DNA of 53,170 nt from an uncultured Bacteroidota bacterium (lineage in GTDB: Bacteria > Bacteroidota > Bacteroidia > Chitinophagales > Chitinophagaceae), in the NCBI GenBank assembly GCA_903877645.1, contig CAIRES010000012.1:1-53170 (forward strand). Reading direction: 5' to 3'. Positions 15,421-23,885 of the stretch are shown in pieces. The position numbers and the translations under genes were made by a program. The notes below the pieces were generated by a model. That model worked only from the letters and a program-made list of their open reading frames with translations. It did no database searches and was not told the origin of the DNA. Position 1 is the first letter of the stretch, and each line of letters starts with the position of its first letter.

Positions 15421-16170
15421 TCAATCTACTAAAAAAGTTCCTTCCGGGTAAATGATCTCTTCGAGGTAAAGCCCATGACCGGCTACGTTGAAGAAGGCTT
15501 TGGTGCTGTGTTTTGCTTCTATTATTTTTCTGATGTGGTCGGCTGTTTCTTTGTTTTTTGCTATTCGGAGCTGGGTAGCTACCAGGCCACGTACCATGCC
15601 GCGGAGAAAGCGGTTGGCTTCTACGATGTAGTGCAGCTCATCACCTTTCTGCTCCCAGTACGACTGCTTGATCTTGCAAATGAAAGTCTGTGTCTGCGTA
15701 TTGCGCTTGGCAAAGCTTTCAAAATGGTCATATTCTTTTATTACTGCCGCGGTGGCATCAAGTAAGTTCCTGTCTAACGGAAAGGGGTAGAAGAGTGCCC
15801 TGTCCACCAGGAAGGGGTCCCTGTGTGCGCATACCCTATACCTGTACCGGCGGCTGATGGCATCGAAGCGGCAGTTGAATTCCGGGTTGGTGGGTTGCAG
15901 CAGGCGCTTTACGGCTATGCCGTGGGGCAGTATGGCGTTGCATCGGTATTGGAGGTCACCGGTTAGCGGCTCAGCTACATCAAAGTGGTAGTAGTTGCAC
16001 CGTGCATGCACGCCTTCATCGGTGCGGCTGGCGCCATAAGTGGCAGTGGGTGTGCGCAGCAGGGTAGTGAGGGCCTTGTTCAGTTCCAGTTGCACAGTCG
16101 GCGTATTCCCCTGGATCTGTGATCCATGAAACTTTGTACCGTCATACATTACCTCCAGTGCGTAGCGCAT
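15421..16170 (-). CDS. truA: tRNA pseudouridine(38-40) synthase TruA
   Basis: 249 residues. YGASRTDEGVHA at 45-56 carries the catalytic Asp51. YDGTKFHGSQIQ near the N-terminus and NRFLRGMVRGLV near the C-terminus are typical TruA segments. TruA modifies U38-U40 in the anticodon arm of many tRNAs. Length is normal. It is probably monocistronic, since repeat DNA separates it from the next upstream minus-strand gene. Confidence 0.95.
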   Translation of the reverse strand: MRYALEVMYDGTKFHGSQIQGNTPTVQLELNKALTTLLRTPTATYGASRTDEGVHARCNYYHFDVAEPLTGDLQYRCNAILPHGIAVKRLLQPTNPEFNCRFDAISRRYRYRVCAHRDPFLVDRALFYPFPLDRNLLDATAAVIKEYDHFESFAKRNTQTQTFICKIKQSYWEQKGDELHYIVEANRFLRGMVRGLVATQLRIAKNKETADHIRKIIEAKHSTKAFFNVAGHGLYLEEIIYPEGTFLVD

Positions 16171-16253
16171 TTACTTAAATTCCAGTTTACAAATTCCATC
16201 ACGATAACTATCGGGACCAAGTTCGAAGCCATTATACTCCGTTCAAAACATAG

Positions 16254-16311
16254 CCCACGGTTTCAACCGTGGGTTTAGAAAAAAAACTTGTCTGTAACCG
16301 TTTCAACGGTT
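16254..16311. repeat. REP-like palindromes (CCCACGGTT and AACCGT types)
   Basis: CCCACGGTT-TC-AACCGTGGG (16254-16273) is a perfect 9-bp inverted repeat with a 2-base centre, and AACCGT-TTCA-ACGGTT (16296-16311) a 6-bp one. Both share the sequence CCGTTT or ACGGTTTCAACCGT. Such paired palindromes resemble REP elements mobilised by RAYT (Y1) transposases; no RAYT gene is in the window. Confidence 0.65.
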
Positions 16312-16334
16312 TGCCATGCGCAAAAATAGTGCAA

Positions 16335-17357
16335 TTATTTTGTGGAGGTCGTGCGTATTTTTCGTTCCAGCCACCAGCCGAGGAAGCCGAAGGTGATGGC
16401 CAGTACGAGGAAGAAAATACCCTTGTTCATCGTATCCCAGAAGTACTCGAAGTAGCGGGTATACAGGTTAATGAGCAGGAAGAGCACGCCCATATCGCGG
16501 GCGGTCTCGTCCTTGTATTTTACCCCGAGGTAGAAGGTGACGGCCGCAGCTACTGCAAAAACCACCGACCAGGCCAGCACATGTATCTGCCGTACCTGGT
16601 GCCACTCGGCGAGTGAGCCGTAGTTGCCGAAGATAGATACACCCCACAGCCCTGTAAATAACGCAAATAGCCCGGTGAGATAGGTAATACGCCATGCAAA
16701 GGATATGGCCCGCACCTGCTGCTGTACGAAGGATATGCCCAGTATCACCAACCCGAAGACGGTATAGCGCACAGGATAGTTCATGCCCAGGTACATATTG
16801 TTCACGCTTTGCCAGGTGCTGACTGAGCCAAACCATATGATGGCGGTGGCTATAGCGCCTATCCACAGCGCCCGCGAGCGGAAAAGGTGCGCAAGGACAG
16901 CCAGCAGCAGCAGGGCTATACTGAGGAATGCAGTATAGGTCTTATCAATACCGATCTCTTTGCACCAATATACCAGAGATGTAAGGACTGATAGGCCACC
17001 CAGCACCATGTACACCTCATACGCAGCCTCACTGATGCTTTTCTTCTTGCGGCTGATGTACCAAAACCATAACACGGACAGCACTGCTGTAATGAGCGCT
17101 ATCACCATATCGCTCCACGAGAAATAGAGCTTTATCTTCTCCAGCAGTTTCTCGTTGAGGAAGATGGCCGCAAATGCCAGCAGGGTGCAGAACAGGGCTA
17201 TGAAGAAGAAGTACTGCGCTATCTGCTGCCGTGGCGATTGCTTCAGCTCTATGCTGCGGCGCAGGTCGGCGGCCTGTTCAGGGCTGAGTTTGCCGGTATG
17301 CTCCCATTCGGCAATGGCACTGAGTAGTATATCAGCTTCGCTTTTGCCTGCTTCCAT
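16335..17357 (-). CDS. DUF2157 integral membrane protein
   Basis: 340 residues. A short cytoplasmic N-terminus with a helix (residues 1-45, including LSPEQAADLRRSI) is followed by about nine or ten membrane segments. The conserved end segment GVLFLLINLYTRYFEYFWD followed by FFLVLAITFGFLGWWLERK is characteristic of the DUF2157/DUF4401-type membrane proteins. The function of the family is unknown. No close co-transcribed partner; S20 begins over 100 bases upstream. Confidence 0.8.
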   Translation of the reverse strand: MEAGKSEADILLSAIAEWEHTGKLSPEQAADLRRSIELKQSPRQQIAQYFFFIALFCTLLAFAAIFLNEKLLEKIKLYFSWSDMVIALITAVLSVLWFWYISRKKKSISEAAYEVYMVLGGLSVLTSLVYWCKEIGIDKTYTAFLSIALLLLAVLAHLFRSRALWIGAIATAIIWFGSVSTWQSVNNMYLGMNYPVRYTVFGLVILGISFVQQQVRAISFAWRITYLTGLFALFTGLWGVSIFGNYGSLAEWHQVRQIHVLAWSVVFAVAAAVTFYLGVKYKDETARDMGVLFLLINLYTRYFEYFWDTMNKGIFFLVLAITFGFLGWWLERKIRTTSTK

Positions 17358-17413
17358 TGATCGCTGTTTGCGATATTGAAGTTAGGGAAAAAAAATACAG
17401 ATAGGCGGAAAAA

Positions 17414-17444
17414 CGAAAAACCCCGGCGATAGCCAGGGTTTTCG
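17414..17444 (-). terminator. Terminator of rpsT
   Basis: The sequence CGAAAAACCC-CGGC-GATA-GCCA-GGGTTTTCG folds into an interrupted stem (CGAAAACCC/GGGTTTTCG with inner GGC/GCC). It lies 20 bases past the rpsT stop on the minus strand. Confidence 0.6.
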
Positions 17445-17464
17445 AAATATAATAGAAAGGGGGA

Positions 17465-17719
17465 TTACGCTAAAGCGTTAATTCTCTTTACGATACCGGA
17501 TTTGATATTGCCTGCTTTGTTTCTGTGGATCACATTGCGTTTTGCGAGCTTGTCGATCATTGATATTACTTTGCTCAGGCCTTCCTGTGCGGTAGCCTTA
17601 TCAGGAGTAGCTAACAGGGTACGGATAGCATTACGGGTTGTTTTGCCATAATAACGATTACGTTCACGGCGTGTTTCACTCTGGCGAATATCTTTTTTGG
17701 TTGCTTTATGGTTTGCCAT
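17465..17719 (-). CDS. rpsT: 30S ribosomal protein S20
   Basis: 84 residues, beginning [20 protein letters not shown], strongly basic and fully helical, with TRNAIRTLL and [20 protein letters not shown], the S20 signature. S20 binds 16S rRNA early in 30S assembly. It has a textbook promoter and a terminator of its own, so it is monocistronic. Confidence 0.96.
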   Translation of the reverse strand: MANHKATKKDIRQSETRRERNRYYGKTTRNAIRTLLATPDKATAQEGLSKVISMIDKLAKRNVIHRNKAGNIKSGIVKRINALA

Positions 17720-17750
17720 TAAGTTTTTGTTTTTATTATTTTAAGGACTG

Positions 17751-17781
17751 CAAAGGTATGATATATCTTGTATTTGACAAA
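17751..17781 (-). promoter_or_regulatory. Promoter of rpsT (TTTG-N19-TACCTTTG)
   Basis: On the minus strand a -33 TTTG (plus-strand CAAA at 17778-17781) stands 19 bases from a perfect -7 element TACCTTTG (17751-17758). This is one of the two best promoter matches in the window, fitting a highly expressed ribosomal gene. The leader is about 25-30 nt. Confidence 0.85.
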
Positions 17782-17794
17782 AAACTTTTTTCAG

Positions 17795-18982
17795 TTATTT
17801 ATTTGTCAGGAAAAGGGCTTTAGATTTTTTGGTCAACAAGTCTTTTTTCTGAAGGAAAAGGTCTGTTTTGTCTTTTGGCAAACGTAGATTGTAAAAGGGA
17901 GTGGGGTAGGTGTTATATGTAAACAGTTCATAATCGTTATTCCACCTAGCGAGCAGTTTTGCGTCTATTCCCAGTTCCTGTGCCATCAGGTTCAGGTCTA
18001 TGGGCTCTTTTATACGAACAATGCTCATATTCTTCAACTCCTGATCAGTAAAAGGTGATTTCTTTATCACCATTGTACCGGCAGCGCCGGCAGGTGTTCC
18101 TGTAGTTACACCTGATTTTGAAGCATCTTTCATAGCAATTGCCGCTGCCAATGGTGCAGGCTCTTCTTCCTTGCCAAACTGGAAATCGACAGGTATGCTG
18201 CCAAGGTTGATGAATTTATTAAGGTTTTCGAAAATGCTTGCTGTGGCTATAAATGCCAGTACGTGTCCCTGTGTTTCGCGGGGCAGGTACTGTTTAATAT
18301 CCCAGAAGTTGTGGCTGCCTGTGCGTTCTATAGCACGCTGCACAGGCACCGGGCCGCTATTGTAGGCAGCGATGACCAGCAGCCAGTCATTGAGCTGGCT
18401 ATAAAGCAATTCGAGGTATTTGGTAGCAGCAGCTGTAGATTTATATAGATCGCGACGGTCGTCCTGCTTGTGGGTTACAGAAAGGCCCATCATCTTGGCG
18501 GTAGTGGCCATGAGCTGCCAAGTGCCAACTGCACCCGCATGAGATACTGCATTATGATTCAGTGCTGATTCAATAACAGCGAGGTATTTCAGTTCTTTTG
18601 GGAGGTTCTTTTGTTTTAGCACATTGTCTATTACAGAGAAGGGCTCTTCACTATTGCTTTGTACGCTGCCCAGTGTTTTGTTGTGCAACTCCAGGTATTT
18701 GCGTACAAAGTCATTCACATATTCATTCTTATCACCGAAGTAAGATTTTTCTCCTGCGAGCGGCACATGGTTGTATCCTTTCTTGCCATCTTTAGTTACG
18801 GGCAGATTGCTTGCCAGCACAGGGTTAGCGGCTTTAACGCCGGAATGTGCTTTAACGATAATGGTAGTGTCGGCTTTTACCGTATGTGGCCGGCCTAATG
18901 TGGCACTCCCGTGCTGCTGCGCCTGTGAAGGAGCTGCCGCAGCAATAAATAGTAAGGAGGACAAAATAAGTTTTAACCGCAT
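17795..18982 (-). CDS. Lytic transglycosylase (SLT/MltD-like)
   Basis: 395 residues with a signal peptide (cleavage near SQAQ22). A linker of about 85 residues leads to a goose-type SLT domain with the catalytic Glu138 in AVIESALNHNAVS and the motifs AVGTWQLMATTAKMMGL and IAAYNSGPVPVQRAI. After a Pro/Ala-rich spacer (about 275-310) the C-terminal region carries a LysM-like helix segment (LNLMAQELGIDAKLLARWN). Such enzymes cleave peptidoglycan to 1,6-anhydromuropeptides during wall growth. TatA is encoded upstream with a 90-base gap. Confidence 0.9.
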   Translation of the reverse strand: MRLKLILSSLLFIAAAAPSQAQQHGSATLGRPHTVKADTTIIVKAHSGVKAANPVLASNLPVTKDGKKGYNHVPLAGEKSYFGDKNEYVNDFVRKYLELHNKTLGSVQSNSEEPFSVIDNVLKQKNLPKELKYLAVIESALNHNAVSHAGAVGTWQLMATTAKMMGLSVTHKQDDRRDLYKSTAAATKYLELLYSQLNDWLLVIAAYNSGPVPVQRAIERTGSHNFWDIKQYLPRETQGHVLAFIATASIFENLNKFINLGSIPVDFQFGKEEEPAPLAAAIAMKDASKSGVTTGTPAGAAGTMVIKKSPFTDQELKNMSIVRIKEPIDLNLMAQELGIDAKLLARWNNDYELFTYNTYPTPFYNLRLPKDKTDLFLQKKDLLTKKSKALFLTNK

Positions 18983-19072
18983 GTTTTTTATTTAAACTGC
19001 CAATCAATGCTGCGCCATGGGCGGCGAGCCACAAATCGTAAATGAAATAATAGTGCAGGGAGATAGCGCGAA

Positions 19073-19324
19073 CTATGAATTGCTCGCAGGTGGAGTAGAA
19101 GTGCCGGTAGGCTGAATTTTATCTTTCTCCTTCATATTGTTTTCGATCTCTGTTTTAATGCCGTCTTTAGCGTCATTAAACTCGCGGATGCCCTTACCAA
19201 GGCCCTTTGCCAGCTCGGGGATCTTTTTACCACCAAACAACAACAGCACTACTATCAGCAAGTAGACCATGTGGGAGCCTGAAAAAAGGTCCAGGAACAA
19301 AGGATGAACATTCAATAAAAGCAT
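19073..19324 (-). CDS. tatA: Sec-independent protein translocase TatA/TatE
   Basis: 83 residues. A short N-terminal membrane helix (about 19-31, [13 protein letters not shown]) is followed by the TatA hinge and amphipathic helix [17 protein letters not shown], then a charged and Pro/Thr-rich tail. TatA multimers form the pore for folded proteins with twin-Arg signals. It stands apart from tatC here. Length is typical. Confidence 0.92.
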   Translation of the reverse strand: MLLLNVHPLFLDLFSGSHMVYLLIVVLLLFGGKKIPELAKGLGKGIREFNDAKDGIKTEIENNMKEKDKIQPTGTSTPPASNS

Positions 19325-19370
19325 AACAGTTATTTTAAAAAGTTATCAAATGAATTCGATGGGGTGTAGG

Positions 19371-19378
19371 CAAAGATA
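19371..19378 (-). promoter_or_regulatory. -7 promoter element (TATCTTTG, minus strand) for tatA
   Basis: A perfect TAnnTTTG match, 46 bases before the tatA ATG at 19324. Confidence 0.5.
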
Positions 19379-19546
19379 AGATTAATACCCTAACATTTGT
19401 CATATTGAGGTGATTTTAACAGGTGGTGTGTTTTTGTTATTTGAAGATAGAGGTGCTAATATTTTTTGATTTTTGTAAACGGTGTCGATAAAGTCTGCTC
19501 GCAAATTGTGGGGAAAACAGGCTAGGCCAAAGCCCGTTTTTTTGAT

Positions 19547-19554
19547 TATTTTTG
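19547..19554 (+). promoter_or_regulatory. -7 promoter element (TATTTTTG) for the Big_5 lipoprotein
   Basis: A perfect TAnnTTTG match only 7 bases before the ATG at 19562, implying a nearly leaderless mRNA if this is the active promoter. Confidence 0.5.
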
Positions 19555-19561
19555 GGCGCAA

Positions 19562-21061
19562 ATGAGTACCCTCGCTTCCCGGTTTCTTTTATTGATATTG
19601 CTGTGTATGAGTGCCGGGTGCGCTAATATTACCGCCCCTACAGGCGGCAAAAAAGATATAATACCACCCAAAAGGGTGTCTATAGACCCCGGAGATTCCT
19701 TACTTAATACCAGGGTGAAGCGCATAGAGATCCATTTTAATGAATACATCACAGTAGGCGACGTATCAAAAGAAGTGAGCCTGTCGCCCATACTATCCAT
19801 ACAGCCTACCGTTACAGGCAAAGGAAAGACGGTAATCGTAAAGATCACCGATTCGCTGCTGGAAGATAATACTACTTACAGGTTGTCATTTGGCAAGTCT
19901 GTAAAAGATCTGCACGAGGGAAATCCTGCTGTGCCATATACCTATACCTTCAGTACCGGATCGTATTTTGACTCGCTGCAACTGCATGGTAAGGTACTGA
20001 ATGCAGCAACCGGCCTGCCTGATTCAGGCAATATAACAGTGGAACTGTATAGCGCTTCGGAATCTGATAGCGCGGTGGTGCGGCACAAGCCGAAGTACAT
20101 AGCCAAGACGGATGCAAGTGGTGCATTTACCTTCAAAGGATTGCCCAAGCGTACTTTCAGGATATATGCCCTGAAGGATGCTAACGACAACCTTATTTAT
20201 GATGGGGCAGTCTCCGGCGACCAGATCGGTTTTGCTGATAATACGGTGATCCCGTTCGATACTTCGCAGGCCTCCATCAACTTGCGTATTTTTGGTGAGA
20301 TAGCAGATACCGGCACAAAAAAGGCCACCGATACTGCGGGTAAAACAAAATCAGGACTTGCGGGCAGAGCAAAAAAGGCGTCCAACTCTGATAAGCTCAC
20401 CTATTCGGTGAATATTGATACCAGCAACATCGAAAAACGCACTGTTGATATTACCCGGCATATCACAGTTACGTTCTCGCGCAATAACGCTATACTGAAT
20501 ACCGACAAAGTGACCCTTAGCTATGATAGTGCAGGTGCAAAAGTGACACCCAAAATATCTTTCGTACATGATACACTGCACCCTAATGAGCTGCGCATCA
20601 ATACCAACTGGCTGGAGAATACTGTCTATACCCTGCGGCTCATAAAGGGTTTTGCGAAGGACACCAATAATGTGGACCTGGTGCCATCGAAGTACACCTT
20701 CCGCACAGCCGAGGATGATGACTATGGCAAGATACAGATGCACCTGCCCACAAAGTATATGGGGAGCCAATACCTTTTGAAGGTGATGATGAACGGCGAC
20801 AGCTTGTATCAAAAGCCGGTAATGGATACCATTGTGAACATGACCAGGCTGAAACCGTGTAAATACAGTTTCCGTATCATAGTAGACGCGAACCATAATG
20901 GCAAGTGGGACCCGGGAGACCTGTTCAAAAAGATACAACCTGAAGAGGTGATCCCGTATACAGAAGTGATGACTGTGAAAGCAGGATTTGAGTATAACAC
21001 GGACTTTGAACCAAAGCAACAGGAAAACAGATTAAAAGACAGGGGAGTAAAACCTAAGTGA
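19562..21061 (+). CDS. Ig-like (Big_5) domain lipoprotein
   Basis: 499 residues. A lipoprotein signal ends in LLCMSAGC (lipidated Cys20), followed by ANITAPTGGKKDIIPPK, the usual start of a conserved Bacteroidetes surface lipoprotein. The Big_5 Ig-like domain spans about 35-130 (VKRIEIHFNEYI, YRLSFGKSVKDL). A carboxypeptidase-regulatory-like beta-sandwich follows (LHGKVLNAATGLPDSGN, DASGAFTFKGLPKRTFRIYA), then a second Ig-like region and a final strand domain with DANHNGKWDPGD. It is widely conserved but uncharacterised; probably surface exposed. The S9 peptidase gene follows 50 bases later. Confidence 0.85.
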   Translation: MSTLASRFLLLILLCMSAGCANITAPTGGKKDIIPPKRVSIDPGDSLLNTRVKRIEIHFNEYITVGDVSKEVSLSPILSIQPTVTGKGKTVIVKITDSLLEDNTTYRLSFGKSVKDLHEGNPAVPYTYTFSTGSYFDSLQLHGKVLNAATGLPDSGNITVELYSASESDSAVVRHKPKYIAKTDASGAFTFKGLPKRTFRIYALKDANDNLIYDGAVSGDQIGFADNTVIPFDTSQASINLRIFGEIADTGTKKATDTAGKTKSGLAGRAKKASNSDKLTYSVNIDTSNIEKRTVDITRHITVTFSRNNAILNTDKVTLSYDSAGAKVTPKISFVHDTLHPNELRINTNWLENTVYTLRLIKGFAKDTNNVDLVPSKYTFRTAEDDDYGKIQMHLPTKYMGSQYLLKVMMNGDSLYQKPVMDTIVNMTRLKPCKYSFRIIVDANHNGKWDPGDLFKKIQPEEVIPYTEVMTVKAGFEYNTDFEPKQQENRLKDRGVKPK

Positions 21062-21067
21062 TTTATT

Positions 21068-21075
21068 TATTTTTG
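21068..21075 (+). promoter_or_regulatory. -7 promoter element (TATTTTTG) for the S9 peptidase
   Basis: A perfect TAnnTTTG match, 36 bases before the ATG at 21112, indicating that the peptidase can be transcribed independently of the lipoprotein gene. Confidence 0.45.
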
Positions 21076-21111
21076 GCGTTAATATTTTTTTTGACTTTGA
21101 ATACATACATG

Positions 21112-23127
21112 ATGAAACACACACTTTTACCTTTATTACTGATACTGGGGCTTGCCGCATCTGCGCAAGACAGTATGACACCAGAACTGCTTTGGAGCCT
21201 GCACCGTGTATCGGGCGACGGGGTGAGCAGGGATGGCAAATATGCCTATTACTCGTCGAAAGTGACTGATTGGAAAACGGAGAAAAGTGTGGTGCATAAT
21301 TACCGTATCAACCTCACTGACAATACCAGGAAAGAATGGACGACCGAAGCCGGCAAAACCAACCTGCAACGCTATGACAAAGCATGGTATGCCAACTATG
21401 ACAACCTGTTGTACGAAAGTACGGATAGTGGCAGCACCTGGAAAGAAATATATACAGGCCTGCAGGATGCGGAGAATGTATGGGTATCGCCAAATGGCAG
21501 GTATGTAGCCTTCTCCAAGGAAGTATTGGTAAAGCCTATGCTGGGCAGCGATATATACAGCGACCTGCCCAATACTACTGCAAAGGTCTATACAGACCTT
21601 ATGTACCGCCACTGGGATACATGGGAAGACGGTAAGTTCTCGCACATTTTTGTCGTGTCACTGGCTGATGGCAATGTAGTGAAGGATATTATGCTGGATG
21701 AGGCATATGATTGTCCGCAAAAGCCCTTTGGAGGAGCTGAGGACCTGACCTGGGCGCCGGATAGCAAGGGACTGGTGTATGTATGCAAGAAGAAATTTGG
21801 TAAGGAATATGCGCAAAGCACCAATACCGACCTGTACTATTATGACGTGGCCAGCGGCAAAACTGAGAACTGGACCGAAGGCATGGTAGGGTATGACAAC
21901 AACCCGGTTTTCAGCAAAGATGGCAAGAGCCTGGCGTGGGTGAGTATGGTGCGCGATGGCTATGAGGCTGATAAGAACGATATAGTGGTGATGAATGTAG
22001 AAAGTAAGAAGAAGATCAACATCACGGCTAAGTGGGATGGTACTGTAGAGAGCTTTATGTGGAGCAACAGCGGTGAGCGCATCTATTTTGTAGCGCCGTT
22101 TGAAGGTACGCAGCAACTGTTTGACGTCGCGATACCTTATAGCGATAAGGCCGGTACACTGGTGAACATTATCACGAAGGGCAAGTGGGATGTGAATAGC
22201 ATATTGGGGCAGTCGGGTAGTGATATTGTTGTAACCCGCTGCGATATGAACCATGCCAATGAAATATACAAGGTGAAGACCAAGTATGGCGATATGATAC
22301 AGCTATCGCATGAGAATGATGATATGTACCAGAAGGTGTTGATGAGCGAAACAAAGCTGCGTTCTATAACTACCACTGATGGCGCTACGCTGCACGCATG
22401 GGTTATCTATCCGCCCGATTTTGACCCGGCCAAGAAATACCCTACACTGCTGTATTGCCAGGGCGGGCCGCAGAGCGCGCTGTCGCAGTTTTATAGTGTG
22501 CGCTGGAATTTTCAGTTGATGGCTGCCCAGGGATACATCATCATAGCGCCCAACCGCCGCGGGATGCCGGGCTGGGGCGTGAAGTGGAATGAAGAGATAA
22601 GCAAAGACTGGGGCGGCCTGCCAATGCAGGACTACCTGGCTGCTATAGACGATGTGAGTAAGGAGCCTTATGTAGACAAGAGCCGCCTGGGCTGTGTAGG
22701 GGCCAGCTATGGTGGCTACAGCGTGTATATGCTTGCTGGCATTCACAACAACCGCTTCAAAACATTTATAGCACATGATGGCCTCTTCGATCTGAAGAGT
22801 TGGTATGGCACTACAGAAGAGTTATGGTTTGCCAACTGGGACATTGGAGGCCCATACTGGAAATCGCCGGTGCCTACGAGCTACGAAAAGTTCAACCCGA
22901 GTAACTACGTGAACAAATGGAACACCCCGATCATGATCGTGCAGGGTGGACTTGACTACCGCGTGCCAATAGAGCAGGGGCTGGAGGCTTTCCAGGCAGC
23001 AAGGCTGCACAATGTAAAAGCTAAACTACTATACCTGCCTAATGAGAATCATTGGGTGCTGCACCCACAGAACGGCATTGTCTGGCAGCGGGAATTCTTT
23101 AAATGGCTTGATGAGACGCTGAAGTAG
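21112..23127 (+). CDS. S9 family peptidase (DPP IV / prolyl oligopeptidase type)
   Basis: 671 residues from ATG 21112 (an ATG also lies at 21109). The signal peptide MKHTLLPLLLILGLAASAQ is cut near residue 19. A beta-propeller with WAPDSKGLVYV and WSNSGERIYFVAP fills about 20-400. The alpha/beta hydrolase domain carries Ser532 in GASYGGYS, Asp615 in GGLDYRVP and His647 in NENHW, a complete catalytic triad. Such enzymes remove dipeptides or oligopeptides in the periplasm. The longer frame from 21058 adds a hydrophobic stretch that overlaps the promoter and is rejected as a start. Confidence 0.93.
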   Translation: MKHTLLPLLLILGLAASAQDSMTPELLWSLHRVSGDGVSRDGKYAYYSSKVTDWKTEKSVVHNYRINLTDNTRKEWTTEAGKTNLQRYDKAWYANYDNLLYESTDSGSTWKEIYTGLQDAENVWVSPNGRYVAFSKEVLVKPMLGSDIYSDLPNTTAKVYTDLMYRHWDTWEDGKFSHIFVVSLADGNVVKDIMLDEAYDCPQKPFGGAEDLTWAPDSKGLVYVCKKKFGKEYAQSTNTDLYYYDVASGKTENWTEGMVGYDNNPVFSKDGKSLAWVSMVRDGYEADKNDIVVMNVESKKKINITAKWDGTVESFMWSNSGERIYFVAPFEGTQQLFDVAIPYSDKAGTLVNIITKGKWDVNSILGQSGSDIVVTRCDMNHANEIYKVKTKYGDMIQLSHENDDMYQKVLMSETKLRSITTTDGATLHAWVIYPPDFDPAKKYPTLLYCQGGPQSALSQFYSVRWNFQLMAAQGYIIIAPNRRGMPGWGVKWNEEISKDWGGLPMQDYLAAIDDVSKEPYVDKSRLGCVGASYGGYSVYMLAGIHNNRFKTFIAHDGLFDLKSWYGTTEELWFANWDIGGPYWKSPVPTSYEKFNPSNYVNKWNTPIMIVQGGLDYRVPIEQGLEAFQAARLHNVKAKLLYLPNENHWVLHPQNGIVWQREFFKWLDETLK

Positions 23128-23150
23128 TATTTAGTTCGCATGATATAATT

Positions 23151-23174
23151 GGCCGCTCTTTGAGCGGCCTTTTT
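23151..23174. terminator. Rho-independent terminator, bidirectional
   Basis: GGCCGCTC-TTT-GAGCGGCC followed by five T (23170-23174). It serves the S9 peptidase and, read the other way, the convergent minus-strand gene, whose stop codon lies at the T-run. Confidence 0.92.
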
Positions 23175-23785
23175 CATAGCTCTTCCTTCAAAAACGCTTT
23201 CATCAGTGCACTCCATTGCAATTCTGAAAGGCCTGCTGCGGCCCCCGTAGCAACTATAACATTTCTGATTACGTCTTTTGTGTCTGAAGTTTCTGTATTT
23301 GGCACTTCGTTGCGGCCGTGGTAGCTTGCGGTTACCGTGTTGCCGATGCGCTTTATGATAAATGTGGAGGTCGCAATGTCTTCAAAAAAGTGTGCGGTAT
23401 CAGGGCGGTTGGTTGTGGGGTTGCGGGAAGGCCGGACACGCATCGCAAAGTACTCTATTTCACCATCGGGTTTTATGTCGGCCTCAATAGCCTCAACGTT
23501 CACCCAATCGTAGCCTTTCCCTGCCTTGGTGCCTGGTATGTGCATATCTATTTGTAGGTAATCACCTGTTTCGGCGAGCCTGCTTAATAATCTGCCGGTA
23601 CTATCGGTAAGGCTGAAGGTGCCGCTAAGTGCTCCGCATAGCAGATGCCATACAGGCGGGTTTTGCAGGCGCTTACATGCTCTTGTAAAGCAATTTACCG
23701 CCTCCTGATGTGTATCTGATGTGATGGTATATTCCAGGTCTGTTGGTTTTCCTACTATGTTTGTAGGGATGATCATTTGGTCCAT
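23174..23785 (-). CDS. Hypothetical protein
   Basis: 203 residues from ATG 23785 (MDQMIIPTNIVGKP); an earlier ATG at 23809 would add eight residues but lies in the arm of an inverted repeat. No signal peptide or membrane helix is evident. Features are an HLLCGALSGTFSLTD segment, a proposed beta-rich middle (YLQIDMHIPG, YDWVNVEAIEADI) and a helical C-terminus ending in MKAFLKEEL. I do not recognise the family. It is transcribed divergently from the DUF892 gene across a 13-bp inverted repeat, which suggests shared regulation. Confidence 0.65.
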   Translation of the reverse strand: MDQMIIPTNIVGKPTDLEYTITSDTHQEAVNCFTRACKRLQNPPVWHLLCGALSGTFSLTDSTGRLLSRLAETGDYLQIDMHIPGTKAGKGYDWVNVEAIEADIKPDGEIEYFAMRVRPSRNPTTNRPDTAHFFEDIATSTFIIKRIGNTVTASYHGRNEVPNTETSDTKDVIRNVIVATGAAAGLSELQWSALMKAFLKEEL

Positions 23786-23801
23786 AATGTTTAGGGATTG
23801 C

Positions 23802-23856
23802 AAAATCATGCCATACTTTTTTCCATCATTTTATGTGTTATACATGGCATGATTTT
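23802..23856. promoter_or_regulatory. Perfect 13-bp inverted repeat between divergent genes
   Basis: AAAATCATGCCAT (23802-23814) and ATGGCATGATTTT (23844-23856) are exact reverse complements, 29 bases apart, in the gap between a minus-strand hypothetical gene and the plus-strand DUF892 gene. It may be a two-half operator or an RNA hairpin in the minus-strand leader. There is no T-run beside it. Confidence 0.6.
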
Positions 23857-23869
23857 ACTTAGAAACAGG

Positions 23870-23877
23870 CAAAACTA
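23870..23877 (-). promoter_or_regulatory. -7 promoter element (TAGTTTTG, minus strand)
   Basis: A perfect TAnnTTTG on the minus strand, 84 bases before ATG 23785. If used, the transcript would contain the inverted repeat 23802-23856 in its leader. Confidence 0.4.
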
Positions 23878-23885
23878 AAAACGAT

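Noticed and set aside
21058-21111. Upstream start for the S9 peptidase
   Set aside because: The extra residues overlap the -7 element and precede a complete signal peptide at 21112.
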